A stretch of DNA of 64,000 nucleotides. It comes from Anaeromicropila populeti (GTDB lineage: Bacteria; Bacillota; Clostridia; Lachnospirales; Lachnospiraceae). A model generated the notes under the pieces. It was not told where the DNA came from. It worked only from the letters and a program-made list of their open reading frames with translations, and made no database searches. Positions within the stretch are counted from its first letter, which is position 1. Every line of letters starts with the position of its first letter. Made by a program: the position numbers and the translations under genes. This document shows positions 34,173 to 42,602 of the stretch, piece after piece. The stretch covers positions 43,009-107,008 of the forward strand of contig NZ_FOYZ01000008.1 in the NCBI RefSeq assembly GCF_900112775.1, read 5' to 3'.

Positions 34173-36716
34173 CTATTCTTCTGCCCATATTTCTTTTCCA
34201 CTATACTGTGACTCAATATATTCAACAGCACCAGTAAGATATGGTTTTCCTGCCTTGCCAGCCCATTCGGCTCCCGATTTTAAAGCAGTTTGGGTTCCTG
34301 ATTTTGTCAAATTATAAGTTAGCTGCTTTCCAAAGAATACCGAACCACCCTTCGCGGCACTTTTTACTGCTGCATTTCTGGCTGCTGTCTTGGCTGCTGC
34401 ATCGGAAGCTGCATTTCTGGCTGCTGTCTCTGCTGACTGCTTTGCCGCTGTTGCTGCTGAATAGTTTGTCACTGCTGCTCTTCTTGCCGCCTTGGCATTG
34501 GTCAGTTGGTTCCTTGCCGACTTCTTTGCCGCTGTGGAAGCTCCATTTCTATTCCTTACCCGATTCAGATTTTGCTCGGCCCTTCGTTCAGCTCGTCTGG
34601 CAGCTTCCTCTCTTGCCGCCTTTTCTGCCTCATCCCTTGCCGCATTTTCGGCTGCTTCACCTGCTGCCTCTTTTGTTGCCTTTGCAGTAGATGCCTCTGC
34701 TATACTAGAAGACGCATTTCTTCCCAGATTATCAATCTGATCACTACTTACATTTGATAAATTTTTCAAACCAGGAATGCGCTTACTTACATTTGTGTCA
34801 AACAAACCAAAGGTTACGGTAGAAACAGCTAATGACAAGCCAAGGCCATCTGTTAAATCTTTTCCTAGAATTCCATTTTCAGCAACGGTAGAAATCGCAG
34901 TTCCTGTTAATTCAACCGCCAGCTTAGCTCCTATTTTACTTAAACCACCACCTATTGCGGCTGATGCTGCACCAATGAAAGCCTGCACTCCTCCATTTAA
35001 CATATATTGACCAATGGATTTGGATTCACCACCATGGGCTTCGTCCCATGCCATTGTTCCAACTGCAAAAGCTCCAGCTGCCATACCTGCTGCTGCTACA
35101 CCCAATACAACACCAAGCCCTGCACCAACACCAGTACACACCAGACAGACCGCTGCTGTGGCTACTGCTGCTGCTGCAAGACCTGCCATTACTTTGCCAA
35201 ATAATCCCCATCCACTGCTCTTTTTCTTTGGCAAAGTACCCGCCAAAGGTTCGTCTTTGATAATAGGAAAGTTTTTTGTTTCTGAACCTTCTAAGCTGCT
35301 CACCTTTCCCAGCCCGTCAAATTGGTAATGAAGATAAAAAGTTGCCTTGTCTGTTTTGATACTTCCAGCAAGAAGCATTTCTCCATTTGACGCACCCATG
35401 AAAATGTACTTGCCTTCAAACTTAACACTTTGATTTGCCGCAATCTGAATATTGCCCTTTGTCTCAAAAGTAACACCAATGTCATCATCAAGAAAATATC
35501 TGGAGAAAGCATTTCCCTCCTTATCCTCAGTAGTGGCAAAATGTAAATCGGTCAGGTTTAAGTCCATCATAAGTCCATCTTCTGATGTAAAATGTTTGTT
35601 GGAGTGATTGTCCATTTTAGGACTTGTACCTCCATTTGTACGAATACAGTTCACTACTGTTCCACTGGATTCATCATTATCACTAAAGTAAAGAGAGACT
35701 TTTGTTCCTGCCTTAGGCATACAATACATAATATTTCCTGTTTCTGGCGTCCAGTTATATGGATATGCAACACTATTTAAATGCTCATCATCCGACAGCT
35801 CCAGTTCTAGCTTCAAGGTTTCTCCAGCTGTCTCAAGAACCTTACCTAAAATGGTATGACCAATAAAGGTTTCGTTATAAATGGTTTTAACTGCACCATA
35901 CTCCTCATAGCTCAACTTATATGTATATTTTATTTCTGATTCTATCAGACATGCCTTCTTTTCCATTACAATAAGACTTTTATTCTGAAATGAAACTATT
36001 TCTCCAACCCTTGCAGAAATAGTGGAGGTAATGCGGTAATACATAAATTTACTTTTAGAAAATCCCGCCTTTTTACCACCAAGATCATAAAATTTCTTTG
36101 AAACCCCTACCTTATAGAAAGCATTATCAAAGCTTGTTCCAAAATTCAGCTTATTCATTCCGATTGCTAACGTAGGATAATCTGAGGTTTCATCTGCAAT
36201 TATGGCATTTCCATATATACTTGCCATTCTGAGAATAAACTCCCAGTCTGTCTCATAATATTGAATAACAGGCATAGAAAGCTTTCGGGCGGCAGCTCCG
36301 TTCCACTTCATTGTTGTTCCTCTGACAGAACTTCCTGCTTTCTTGATAACCTCTTCATGAGTCATACTAACATCCTGAAAAGAGCGGTTTTTCTTATCCT
36401 GATCCAGCTTACAGCTAGCTCCAATTAGATTTACCTCCAGTTCATAATAATCATTTCCCATATCATGTACCTTTAGTTCATCAATATACCCTGAAAACAA
36501 TTTTTCCAGAACTCCCGTTTCATTATCATTTCCTATTATCTTAATTAGATTATCCTGTGTTTTCGCTTTTAGCTGTCCTAAATCGGCCCCCTCCATAATA
36601 CTTGCACGAAATCTGGCTAACGGATGCCTATTAGGAACCTGTTTCACTTCCAGTTCTAATATTTCATCAATTTGTTCAAATCCTATTATAGAAAGATTTC
36701 CACTTGTAATAGCCAC
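34173..36716 (-). CDS. VgrG-like spike protein with glycine/alanine-rich C-terminal extension (toxin-like)
   Basis: An 847-residue protein starting at GTG 36716 (AGGAAAGGGG six nt upstream), preferred over the TTG at 36749, which has no ribosome site. Residues ~1-290 look like the gp27/gpD hub of VgrG (HPLARFRASIMEGADLGQL, then QYYETDWEFILRMASIYG), ~290-370 like the OB-fold gp5 part (WTPETGNIMYCMPKAGTKV), and ~385-460 like a beta-helix spike. Residues ~500-600 are a glycine-zipper hydrophobic stretch (VGAGLGVVLGVAAAGMAAG), ~690-800 an Ala/Arg/Glu coiled coil, and the tail ends GKEIWAEE. No catalytic toxin motif is recognised. In T6SS such fusions are evolved VgrG effectors. Confidence 0.75.
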   Translation of the reverse strand: MAITSGNLSIIGFEQIDEILELEVKQVPNRHPLARFRASIMEGADLGQLKAKTQDNLIKIIGNDNETGVLEKLFSGYIDELKVHDMGNDYYELEVNLIGASCKLDQDKKNRSFQDVSMTHEEVIKKAGSSVRGTTMKWNGAAARKLSMPVIQYYETDWEFILRMASIYGNAIIADETSDYPTLAIGMNKLNFGTSFDNAFYKVGVSKKFYDLGGKKAGFSKSKFMYYRITSTISARVGEIVSFQNKSLIVMEKKACLIESEIKYTYKLSYEEYGAVKTIYNETFIGHTILGKVLETAGETLKLELELSDDEHLNSVAYPYNWTPETGNIMYCMPKAGTKVSLYFSDNDESSGTVVNCIRTNGGTSPKMDNHSNKHFTSEDGLMMDLNLTDLHFATTEDKEGNAFSRYFLDDDIGVTFETKGNIQIAANQSVKFEGKYIFMGASNGEMLLAGSIKTDKATFYLHYQFDGLGKVSSLEGSETKNFPIIKDEPLAGTLPKKKSSGWGLFGKVMAGLAAAAVATAAVCLVCTGVGAGLGVVLGVAAAGMAAGAFAVGTMAWDEAHGGESKSIGQYMLNGGVQAFIGAASAAIGGGLSKIGAKLAVELTGTAISTVAENGILGKDLTDGLGLSLAVSTVTFGLFDTNVSKRIPGLKNLSNVSSDQIDNLGRNASSSIAEASTAKATKEAAGEAAENAARDEAEKAAREEAARRAERRAEQNLNRVRNRNGASTAAKKSARNQLTNAKAARRAAVTNYSAATAAKQSAETAARNAASDAAAKTAARNAAVKSAAKGGSVFFGKQLTYNLTKSGTQTALKSGAEWAGKAGKPYLTGAVEYIESQYSGKEIWAEE

Positions 36717-36759
36717 TTCAAGCCCCTTTCCTGGGATAACGCTCCCCAAAAAAATACCA

Positions 36760-37233
36760 TCAATCTAGTTCTCCTTTGTACTCAACTCCCGATGTTTTAG
36801 GTGTAACCTTTCCACCCAGAGCACACATAAGGCAGGACTTCGTTGTAACCAGCTTATCCCCCTGAACCCCGGAAAGACGTACATCATTTTGTGTATCATT
36901 CCATTTCTGAGAAGGAAACACCGGCACACATTTTCCGCCTTGAACAATTCCACCTGTCGGATTGCCGCTTTCATCAACTGCCTTTAAAACTATTGAAGTC
37001 GGCCCATTTTTCGGGAGCATATTACACACCCCAAAATAGTCAATATTAGCTGTCGGACCTACCATACAGTCCTTCTCATGAATCAGTGGATGCTCATAAT
37101 TATCCTGTGTATCAACGGTTACTCCATGGTCCACTGGTAAATTGATTCTTCTCGGATGAGATCCACAACTACAGGTCAGCATTGCTCCGCGCACTAGATA
37201 CACATCGCCATCATTTCCACCATTATCTGCCAT
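36760..37233 (-). CDS. DUF4280 PAAR-like protein
   Basis: A 157-residue protein with the DUF4280 pattern: VRGAMLTCSCGSHPRRINLP near the start, VGPTANIDYFGVC, and the C-terminal CLMCALGGKV. DUF4280 proteins have PAAR-like folds that cap VgrG tips in bacteria with contractile or orphan spikes. Cys and His residues in the conserved positions could bind a metal at the tip. It lies directly before the toxin-like VgrG gene, with 43 nt between stop and GTG start. Confidence 0.82.
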   Translation of the reverse strand: MADNGGNDGDVYLVRGAMLTCSCGSHPRRINLPVDHGVTVDTQDNYEHPLIHEKDCMVGPTANIDYFGVCNMLPKNGPTSIVLKAVDESGNPTGGIVQGGKCVPVFPSQKWNDTQNDVRLSGVQGDKLVTTKSCLMCALGGKVTPKTSGVEYKGELD

Positions 37234-37253
37234 CGCTTACTCCTTTCCAACTA

Positions 37254-37784
37254 CTAATCCTGAATCACTTCAATTTCCAAAAGTGTCAGTCCCTTTACAT
37301 TCCGCCGCAATAATGCCTCTGCCAAATCCAGCCGCATAATGGTATAGTGGTTCTTTACCCCCGCAAGATGAAAGAGACTTTTATCCCTGATTTTGTTTTC
37401 ATTAATCACAATTTTCTTCAGCAGACTATGATCCATATTGAAAACACTTTGTTCCGTAAGACAGTCCACTTCTTCCAATATCGGAATATAATACAAATTA
37501 ACCTTTTGGTTTTTTGAGTCATAAACCATCATTTCCTTTACTATCGTATTGGGTTCAAATTTCTGTAGTATCTGATAAACCAGCTCTGAAACACCAAAGC
37601 AAGGATAGGAAATAATATCCGTAAACTCAACTTCTGGATCTGGTTTTATTTTCAATGAAGTTCGAAACGGGATCTCATACTGTGTATCCTTATGCAGTTT
37701 TTCTACTTGAAAATCTGGAAACCAATTTATAACTTGTGGTGCATGAGCATAATTTTTATCAAGTTCTGCTACAAAATATTTCAT
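37254..37784 (-). CDS. Imm11/DUF1629-like protein
   Basis: A 176-residue protein resembling the Imm11 (MXAN_0049, DUF1629) family of polymorphic-toxin immunity proteins: the central CFGVSELVYQILQKFEPNT, then LYYIPILEEVDCLTEQSVF and the ending TIMRLDLAEALLRR followed by GLTLLEIEVI. No signal peptide or membrane segment. It overlaps the preceding gene by 4 nt (ATGA type) and precedes the DUF4280 gene. A role in neutralising a co-encoded toxin is an inference from the family; it may equally be a structural or adaptor protein in these loci. Confidence 0.6.
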   Translation of the reverse strand: MKYFVAELDKNYAHAPQVINWFPDFQVEKLHKDTQYEIPFRTSLKIKPDPEVEFTDIISYPCFGVSELVYQILQKFEPNTIVKEMMVYDSKNQKVNLYYIPILEEVDCLTEQSVFNMDHSLLKKIVINENKIRDKSLFHLAGVKNHYTIMRLDLAEALLRRNVKGLTLLEIEVIQD

Positions 37785-38374
37785 ATAATCACTTCCTCTG
37801 CTGCATCGTATAATGTGACACAGGTATCATAAAATCCACCATATACTATTTTTACATTTTCCAGCTTATACATTTTTTCAAAACTTTCAAGACCTACAAT
37901 ATCCTGTATATGTTCCATGAAAATTCCAAGTATGATTTTAAAGTAATCTCCTGCCAGACTCATTTTCAAATCGTTCAGTTCACTTTTTTGTAACCGAATC
38001 ATTCGTTTTCCGATTTGCCGTTCCACATAATCCAACTGGTTTTCATAATAATCCATAATATATTTTGCAGACCATGTTCCACTAGTTTCCTTGGGATCAA
38101 AATAGAAAGACTCGTCATACAGGTGAATGAGAAAATCGTAGCTTCCTGTTATAATGCTGCTTCTTAAATAAGAAATAACAACATATGCAATATCTTCCTT
38201 CTCCCCATCTTCCTGAAGAACCAACACTTTTTGAAAAACAGCATCAAAAGCAGCAATTAGTTCTTTGAAAAAGGAATTTTTCTTAATTTCCTCTGTTATC
38301 CTTTCGACATCCTTTAGAAACCTTTCTTCCAGAAGTTCCTTACCTATTGCCATAATCTCGTCTTGTCTATCCAT
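37781..38374 (-). CDS. Unknown helical protein in VgrG island
   Basis: A 197-residue protein that I do not recognise. It is mostly helical and charged, with an acidic middle part (VLQEDGEKEDIAYVVISYL) and the segment YDESFYFDPKETSGTW. There is no signal peptide and no membrane helix, so it is likely cytoplasmic. It sits between the shorter VgrG gene (4 nt gap) and the Imm11-like gene (overlap of 4 nt), so the three are probably co-translated. A chaperone or adaptor for the spike is possible but unproven. Confidence 0.65.
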   Translation of the reverse strand: MDRQDEIMAIGKELLEERFLKDVERITEEIKKNSFFKELIAAFDAVFQKVLVLQEDGEKEDIAYVVISYLRSSIITGSYDFLIHLYDESFYFDPKETSGTWSAKYIMDYYENQLDYVERQIGKRMIRLQKSELNDLKMSLAGDYFKIILGIFMEHIQDIVGLESFEKMYKLENVKIVYGGFYDTCVTLYDAAEEVII

Positions 38375-38378
38375 ACTT

Positions 38379-39827
38379 TTATCCCTTTTCCTGAAGCTTA
38401 AGCCTTGCGCCTTTCAGTATCAGATTTTTATTCAGAATCAGCCTGGTGGTTCCCTGCATTAAGCTAAGCGCTTCTGCGGCAGTAACCGTCACATCCTTCT
38501 GCATGCTGTGAACCTCTACAAATTGATCTGCTTTCAAACGGATTGACTTTGTTGTCTGTATTGTAATACCTTCGTTATCATCCAACACAATTTTTCCAAC
38601 GGCTGGATTAATAATGGATAATGAAGATGGTGTAAACAAAATTTCTTTTCCTGTGGAATTCTTAATTGATTTATTACTTGGGTCACTTCTTGGAGGTGCT
38701 GAATCAGAAGCTGATGCCTGAGCCCCATCACTTACTTCCAGGTGAACTGAACTAATTACATAGGCATGCTTTTCCTTTTCTGTGGGAAAATACAGTCTTA
38801 CTCGATCCCCTATCTCAGGCATACAATACCAGCCCGTTCCGTCGGGAGAAGAATATACCGTAGAGTATGGGAAATTTTTGGTTCCATGATCTGAATATTC
38901 CTGATCAATATCCAGACTGATTTGAACCTGATCTCTTGTTACTGCCGCAATCTTTCCCCCCAGTGAAGCTCCGATTAATTTCTGGTTATAATAAGTACCC
39001 CTTAAAAATCCATTTCTTGTTCTTAAAAAATAGGTATTCATCAGCTCTTCGCCCTCAAACTGAGCATCTGCCTGATAAATATAAAGCTTTTCTCCCATTT
39101 GCAGTTCCACACAATCACCTAGCTCATATATTTCTCTGCTGTCAAAAATATAATAAAAGGAATCTGCTGTTCTTAAAGGCAGCTTTTTTTCCTTTGTTAC
39201 AATTTCATATTCATTAACAGCTTTTTTAATTGTATAATTATGTAAATCCACTGGTTTCCTTTTGGCTGCCTGCCCTTCATTTAATCCAAAATAATATCTG
39301 CTTCCCTCCATTACAAAAGCTGGCATAATAAAAGTATTACAGCAGGATGCCATGCGCTTTGCAAAATTCCAGTCTGTTTCCTTATACTGGACAATTAAAT
39401 TGCCAATTTGCTTTGTACCAGTTTCAAGAAATTTGCTTTGAGCCTTTATATCAGCATTCAGCTTTTCATTACTCTGAATCACTTCCTTATAGGCCATTGC
39501 AACATTTTGAAACGTTCTTGTTCGTGCTGTAATATCCATCATTTTAGTGCCTGTGACCAACCAAATGGTTACCGTCTTTACATCTCCAGAATTAATCTCA
39601 ATATTTTCAATAAATCCATTAAAAATACACTGTTCGTCATTTTCTCCAACCGCAAATATTTTCAAATAAGTTTCACTTGTAGCAAGGGAAAGACAGGTCA
39701 TCTCATCTTCTGCCTCAATCACTCCTATTACTCTTGCATATCCATGTTCATTAATTTTCTTATTTACTTTACATTCAATTATGCTTAAAAAATTAATCTT
39801 CTCTACACGTATATTGGAAGCCCTCAT
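38379..39827 (-). CDS. VgrG-like spike protein (short form)
   Basis: A 482-residue VgrG-type protein with a clear AGGAGGAAAAT ribosome site. The hub part includes IIECKVNKKINEHGYARVIG and QYKETDWNFAKRMASCCNTF, matching the QYxETDWxFxxRMAS motif of the larger VgrG. Then comes the OB-fold with GWYCMPEIGDRVRLYFPTE and a beta-helix tail from ~residue 400 (IVLDDNEGITIQTTKSIRLK). It ends without an effector extension. The two VgrG proteins may make a mixed trimer or serve different cargos. Confidence 0.8.
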   Translation of the reverse strand: MRASNIRVEKINFLSIIECKVNKKINEHGYARVIGVIEAEDEMTCLSLATSETYLKIFAVGENDEQCIFNGFIENIEINSGDVKTVTIWLVTGTKMMDITARTRTFQNVAMAYKEVIQSNEKLNADIKAQSKFLETGTKQIGNLIVQYKETDWNFAKRMASCCNTFIMPAFVMEGSRYYFGLNEGQAAKRKPVDLHNYTIKKAVNEYEIVTKEKKLPLRTADSFYYIFDSREIYELGDCVELQMGEKLYIYQADAQFEGEELMNTYFLRTRNGFLRGTYYNQKLIGASLGGKIAAVTRDQVQISLDIDQEYSDHGTKNFPYSTVYSSPDGTGWYCMPEIGDRVRLYFPTEKEKHAYVISSVHLEVSDGAQASASDSAPPRSDPSNKSIKNSTGKEILFTPSSLSIINPAVGKIVLDDNEGITIQTTKSIRLKADQFVEVHSMQKDVTVTAAEALSLMQGTTRLILNKNLILKGARLKLQEKG

Positions 39828-39836
39828 ATTTTCCTC

Positions 39837-40418
39837 CTATTCCACTTTGGTTTCATCCATAATGGAACCAATCACCTGCATTACTACTGGTTTCCATGCA
39901 TCTTTTTCCTGGATCAGACAATTAAATACTCCGTGCATCATCTTACCTTGAATAGGAATACAATACATAATATTATATAGTACCCCATCAAATGCATGAC
40001 TTTGAAACTCAAACCAAGAAAGTTTTGTCTTATCTACATCAATAATATCTTCCTCCCCTAGTACAACAGCAGGATTGATGTTTTTAATTCCATTTTTCAT
40101 GGCATCTGTAATATATTTTACTTCCTCCTCAGGAATTGATACTTCCTCGAGATAATTAAAGGTAAAATTAATTCCCCCCTCCTTATTTGACTTAATAATC
40201 TTTGGCCGCTGCTCCGAAGGATACTTTAGCTTAACCAGAAGCTCTGGCAAATCTTCAAATTTATCTGGCAGCATAACACTCATTTTCTTGTCAAAAAAAT
40301 AGTATCTTTTAAACTCAAAGAATTCTTCTTTTATAAGAAATCCTGTTTCCAAATCACCATAGGAACCTTTTTTATACTCATTTAAACTAGAAATGATTAC
40401 CTCATCTGCTTCCCCCAT
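39837..40418 (-). CDS. DcrB-like (DUF1795/Mog1-fold) protein
   Basis: A 193-residue protein with features of the DcrB/DUF1795 type: FFDKKMSVMLPDKFEDLP near the start, then KYPSEQRPKIIKSN and NFTFNYLEEVSIPEEE, and the end with DAWKPVVMQVIGSI. Members near VgrG genes in T6SS help load effectors (Eag-like chaperones share this fold). No signal peptide here, so it would act in the cytoplasm. Ten nt before the short VgrG gene, so an effector-loading role fits the place, but remains an inference. Confidence 0.6.
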   Translation of the reverse strand: MGEADEVIISSLNEYKKGSYGDLETGFLIKEEFFEFKRYYFFDKKMSVMLPDKFEDLPELLVKLKYPSEQRPKIIKSNKEGGINFTFNYLEEVSIPEEEVKYITDAMKNGIKNINPAVVLGEEDIIDVDKTKLSWFEFQSHAFDGVLYNIMYCIPIQGKMMHGVFNCLIQEKDAWKPVVMQVIGSIMDETKVE

Positions 40419-40495
40419 ATAATTCCTCCTTTACCAACTGTTCTCTTAGTTTTTATTATAAGCGCACCTTTTCTTTTCTTCAATACCTTTTCTAC

Positions 40496-41506
40496 TTATA
40501 ATTTTGCACTAACGATTGCTCCATAAATTTGAACCAAAATTATGATAAGAATAAAGTAAGCGATAAAAATCACCCATTTTCTAGCCAGCTTTTTTAAATA
40601 ACCATTCCATATTACAATGGAATTTGCAAATTTCCTTTTACAATGCAACGATGTAACTAGTACTGAAATAGAGGTAGCTGCTATTACAACAAGGGATGAT
40701 ATGTAACTGGATATTACTACAAATAAAATAAGAATTAGTTTAAAAATATTATTTGCGTTTTCATATTCCCATTTACGTGTTATGGATTTCACTCCATTTA
40801 CATATACGTCATATCCTCTCATGCTAAATATACTGTTAATGGTACCTGTAATACCATACTTATTTAGTATCCGCCAGGTTGGATAGGATAAAATAAACAT
40901 CGGAAGAAAAACGCCAGCTAATGTCATCAGTACCGAAGACGTCATCATCACTGTCCTTACAGATATTTGCATTAAGGCAAACCCAATCATATAAAAACCA
41001 AAGTAGTAGTTTAAATTTTTATTTGCAATATCTAACTTATCCATACAGTACTGTTCTTTTTCAGATAATTGTTTTGTTACATCTTCTGGTATCTCATCAT
41101 CCTCAAAGATTTCTCCTATTTTTCCTAATTTTTCCACATTCACTTTTTCACCTATTTTCCTTAATTTTTCCATGTTCACTTTTTCACCTATTTTCCCAAG
41201 CTTCTCCATGTTTACTATTTCACCTATTTTTGTTGCTATATTATCTTTACTATCCTCAACTGGACCTTTTTCTATTTGCTTTAAACTTTCAAATACAACA
41301 TCATTTTTTTGTTCCTGCATGGTAAAGGTATTTAGAATTGCCTGATTAATATCTCTTGGCTCTCTTATTTCTTGTACTACTTCTGGCTCTGCTTGTTCCA
41401 TACTGACCTGTTCAGATACCTGATTAGCTGTTTTCACTGCACTTCCACATTCCATACAAAAAACTGCATCATCAGGCAGCTTTGTCCCACATTTATAGCA
41501 AAACAT
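40496..41506 (-). CDS. Zinc-ribbon membrane protein with 12-residue repeats
   Basis: A 336-residue protein. The N-terminal zinc ribbon has CYKCG and CMECG (residues ~3-22). Residues ~95-135 contain four near-copies of a 12-residue unit of the form NMEKLGKIGEKV, likely an amphipathic helix bundle or coil. From ~170 there are four membrane helices in two pairs. The protein is cytoplasmic at the N-terminus by charge. Function unknown; similar zinc-ribbon membrane proteins are common in Lachnospiraceae accessory loci. It is the gene before the DcrB-like gene, 77 nt away. Confidence 0.78.
   Translation of the reverse strand: MFCYKCGTKLPDDAVFCMECGSAVKTANQVSEQVSMEQAEPEVVQEIREPRDINQAILNTFTMQEQKNDVVFESLKQIEKGPVEDSKDNIATKIGEIVNMEKLGKIGEKVNMEKLRKIGEKVNVEKLGKIGEIFEDDEIPEDVTKQLSEKEQYCMDKLDIANKNLNYYFGFYMIGFALMQISVRTVMMTSSVLMTLAGVFLPMFILSYPTWRILNKYGITGTINSIFSMRGYDVYVNGVKSITRKWEYENANNIFKLILILFVVISSYISSLVVIAATSISVLVTSLHCKRKFANSIVIWNGYLKKLARKWVIFIAYFILIIILVQIYGAIVSAKL
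41107..41222. repeat. 36-bp tandem repeat within zinc-ribbon protein gene
   Basis: About three to four copies of a 36-bp unit encode NMEKLGKIGEKV-like 12-residue repeats. The copies differ at a few bases, so recent expansion and contraction is possible. Confidence 0.75.
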
Positions 41507-41508
41507 AA

Positions 41509-42156
41509 TTATAGTACCTCCTTACTAATCGCACTCTGCTTTTTGGTTCCACATTTGGGACAAAAAACCATCTCTTCTGTCAACATGTTTCCACAAGAAA
41601 TACAGTATTCACAACCACCTGCATGATTGCTTACAGGTTCTTCCTTTGGTTCAGGCCAAAAGAAATCTTCTATTTCCTTACATCTTTTTTTCACATTTTC
41701 AATGTAATCCTTTGTTTCTTGCGTATCTTCTATCTCTAGCAACTTTTCAGCTGTATCTGTCGCCATTTTACAAGCATGTATACCTTCTTCCCTTTCACCA
41801 TCTATTAATACAACATGCATACAATAACTTACCAGTGTCTCCACAGAAAGCTTTAATGGAAGAAAACTATCATCCATTTCTACTATTTCTGTAGTAATTT
41901 GAGAAAACTCCTCAATTCCTCTTAAAGCAGATATTCTATTGCCTGTTATCATACCACAAGTAGACATTTGCCAATTTGCCAGTGCCATAAACACCTTATC
42001 TTCCAAAGTAGGTGAACAGGTCTGCTGATAGCTTTCAAATTGTTGCAGCACTGTTTCAAATGCTCTTTCTGCTTCTTCATATTCTGTTTGCTCCTGGGCA
42101 TTGGTATAAAGAACAACTGCCTGATCGTATAATTCATCCATGTACTTTCTTAACAT
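41509..42156 (-). CDS. Soluble protein with C-terminal zinc ribbon
   Basis: A 215-residue protein starting at ATG 42156 (GGGAGGAAATT upstream), shorter than the longest open frame. The main part is helical (DQAVVLYTNAQEQTEYEEAE, looks TPR-like), and the C-terminus carries a zinc ribbon with CEYCISCG and CPKCG. It lacks membrane segments. It is followed after 2 nt by the zinc-ribbon membrane protein gene. Function unknown; the TPR-like body may bind partner proteins in the same island. Confidence 0.7.
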   Translation of the reverse strand: MLRKYMDELYDQAVVLYTNAQEQTEYEEAERAFETVLQQFESYQQTCSPTLEDKVFMALANWQMSTCGMITGNRISALRGIEEFSQITTEIVEMDDSFLPLKLSVETLVSYCMHVVLIDGEREEGIHACKMATDTAEKLLEIEDTQETKDYIENVKKRCKEIEDFFWPEPKEEPVSNHAGGCEYCISCGNMLTEEMVFCPKCGTKKQSAISKEVL

Positions 42157-42166
42157 AATTTCCTCC

Positions 42167-42442
42167 CTAGTCCCCATTTACAGATGTGGAATCATTCCTA
42201 CTTCCATCTGATGTATCTTCTATTTTTGTATAAGCTGATATTGCATACTCCATATCGTTATTATTATCTAATTCGATTGTTTGTTCCACATCCTGGTTCA
42301 TAACGACATAATTTGAATTATGGGTTCCATATTTTTCTGTTACCTTACCTATGACAAAAAATGAAATTACAGTCATGCTTACCAGCAATATTACTGCTGC
42401 CACATTGATCCACGCTGCTCCTTCTACGTTTTTTTTCTTCAT
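42167..42442 (-). CDS. Small single-pass membrane protein
   Basis: A 91-residue protein with a positive start (MKKKNVEG), one hydrophobic helix (~residues 10-30: NVAAVILLVSMTVISFFVIG) and a polar, acidic outer part. GGAG precedes ATG 42442. The stop codon lies 11 nt before the start of the next gene. I do not recognise a family. It may anchor or regulate the neighbouring zinc-ribbon proteins. Confidence 0.6.
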   Translation of the reverse strand: MKKKNVEGAAWINVAAVILLVSMTVISFFVIGKVTEKYGTHNSNYVVMNQDVEQTIELDNNNDMEYAISAYTKIEDTSDGSRNDSTSVNGD

Positions 42443-42602
42443 TACTACTCCGTTGCCAAAACCTTATAAAACTCTACAAAACTTGTAATGTAATCTGCTT
42501 TTCGATTTTTATAATATTACTTGTTTTGACAAGCACACCTCCTTCCTTATTTTTTAGGTATTTTCCAGATACCTTACGCTGTAATCTACGTATCCTATTA
42601 CT

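Noticed and set aside
36717-36749. TTG at 36749 as start of the large VgrG
   Set aside because: There is no ribosome site in front of it, while GTG at 36716 has AGGAAAGGGG six nt upstream.
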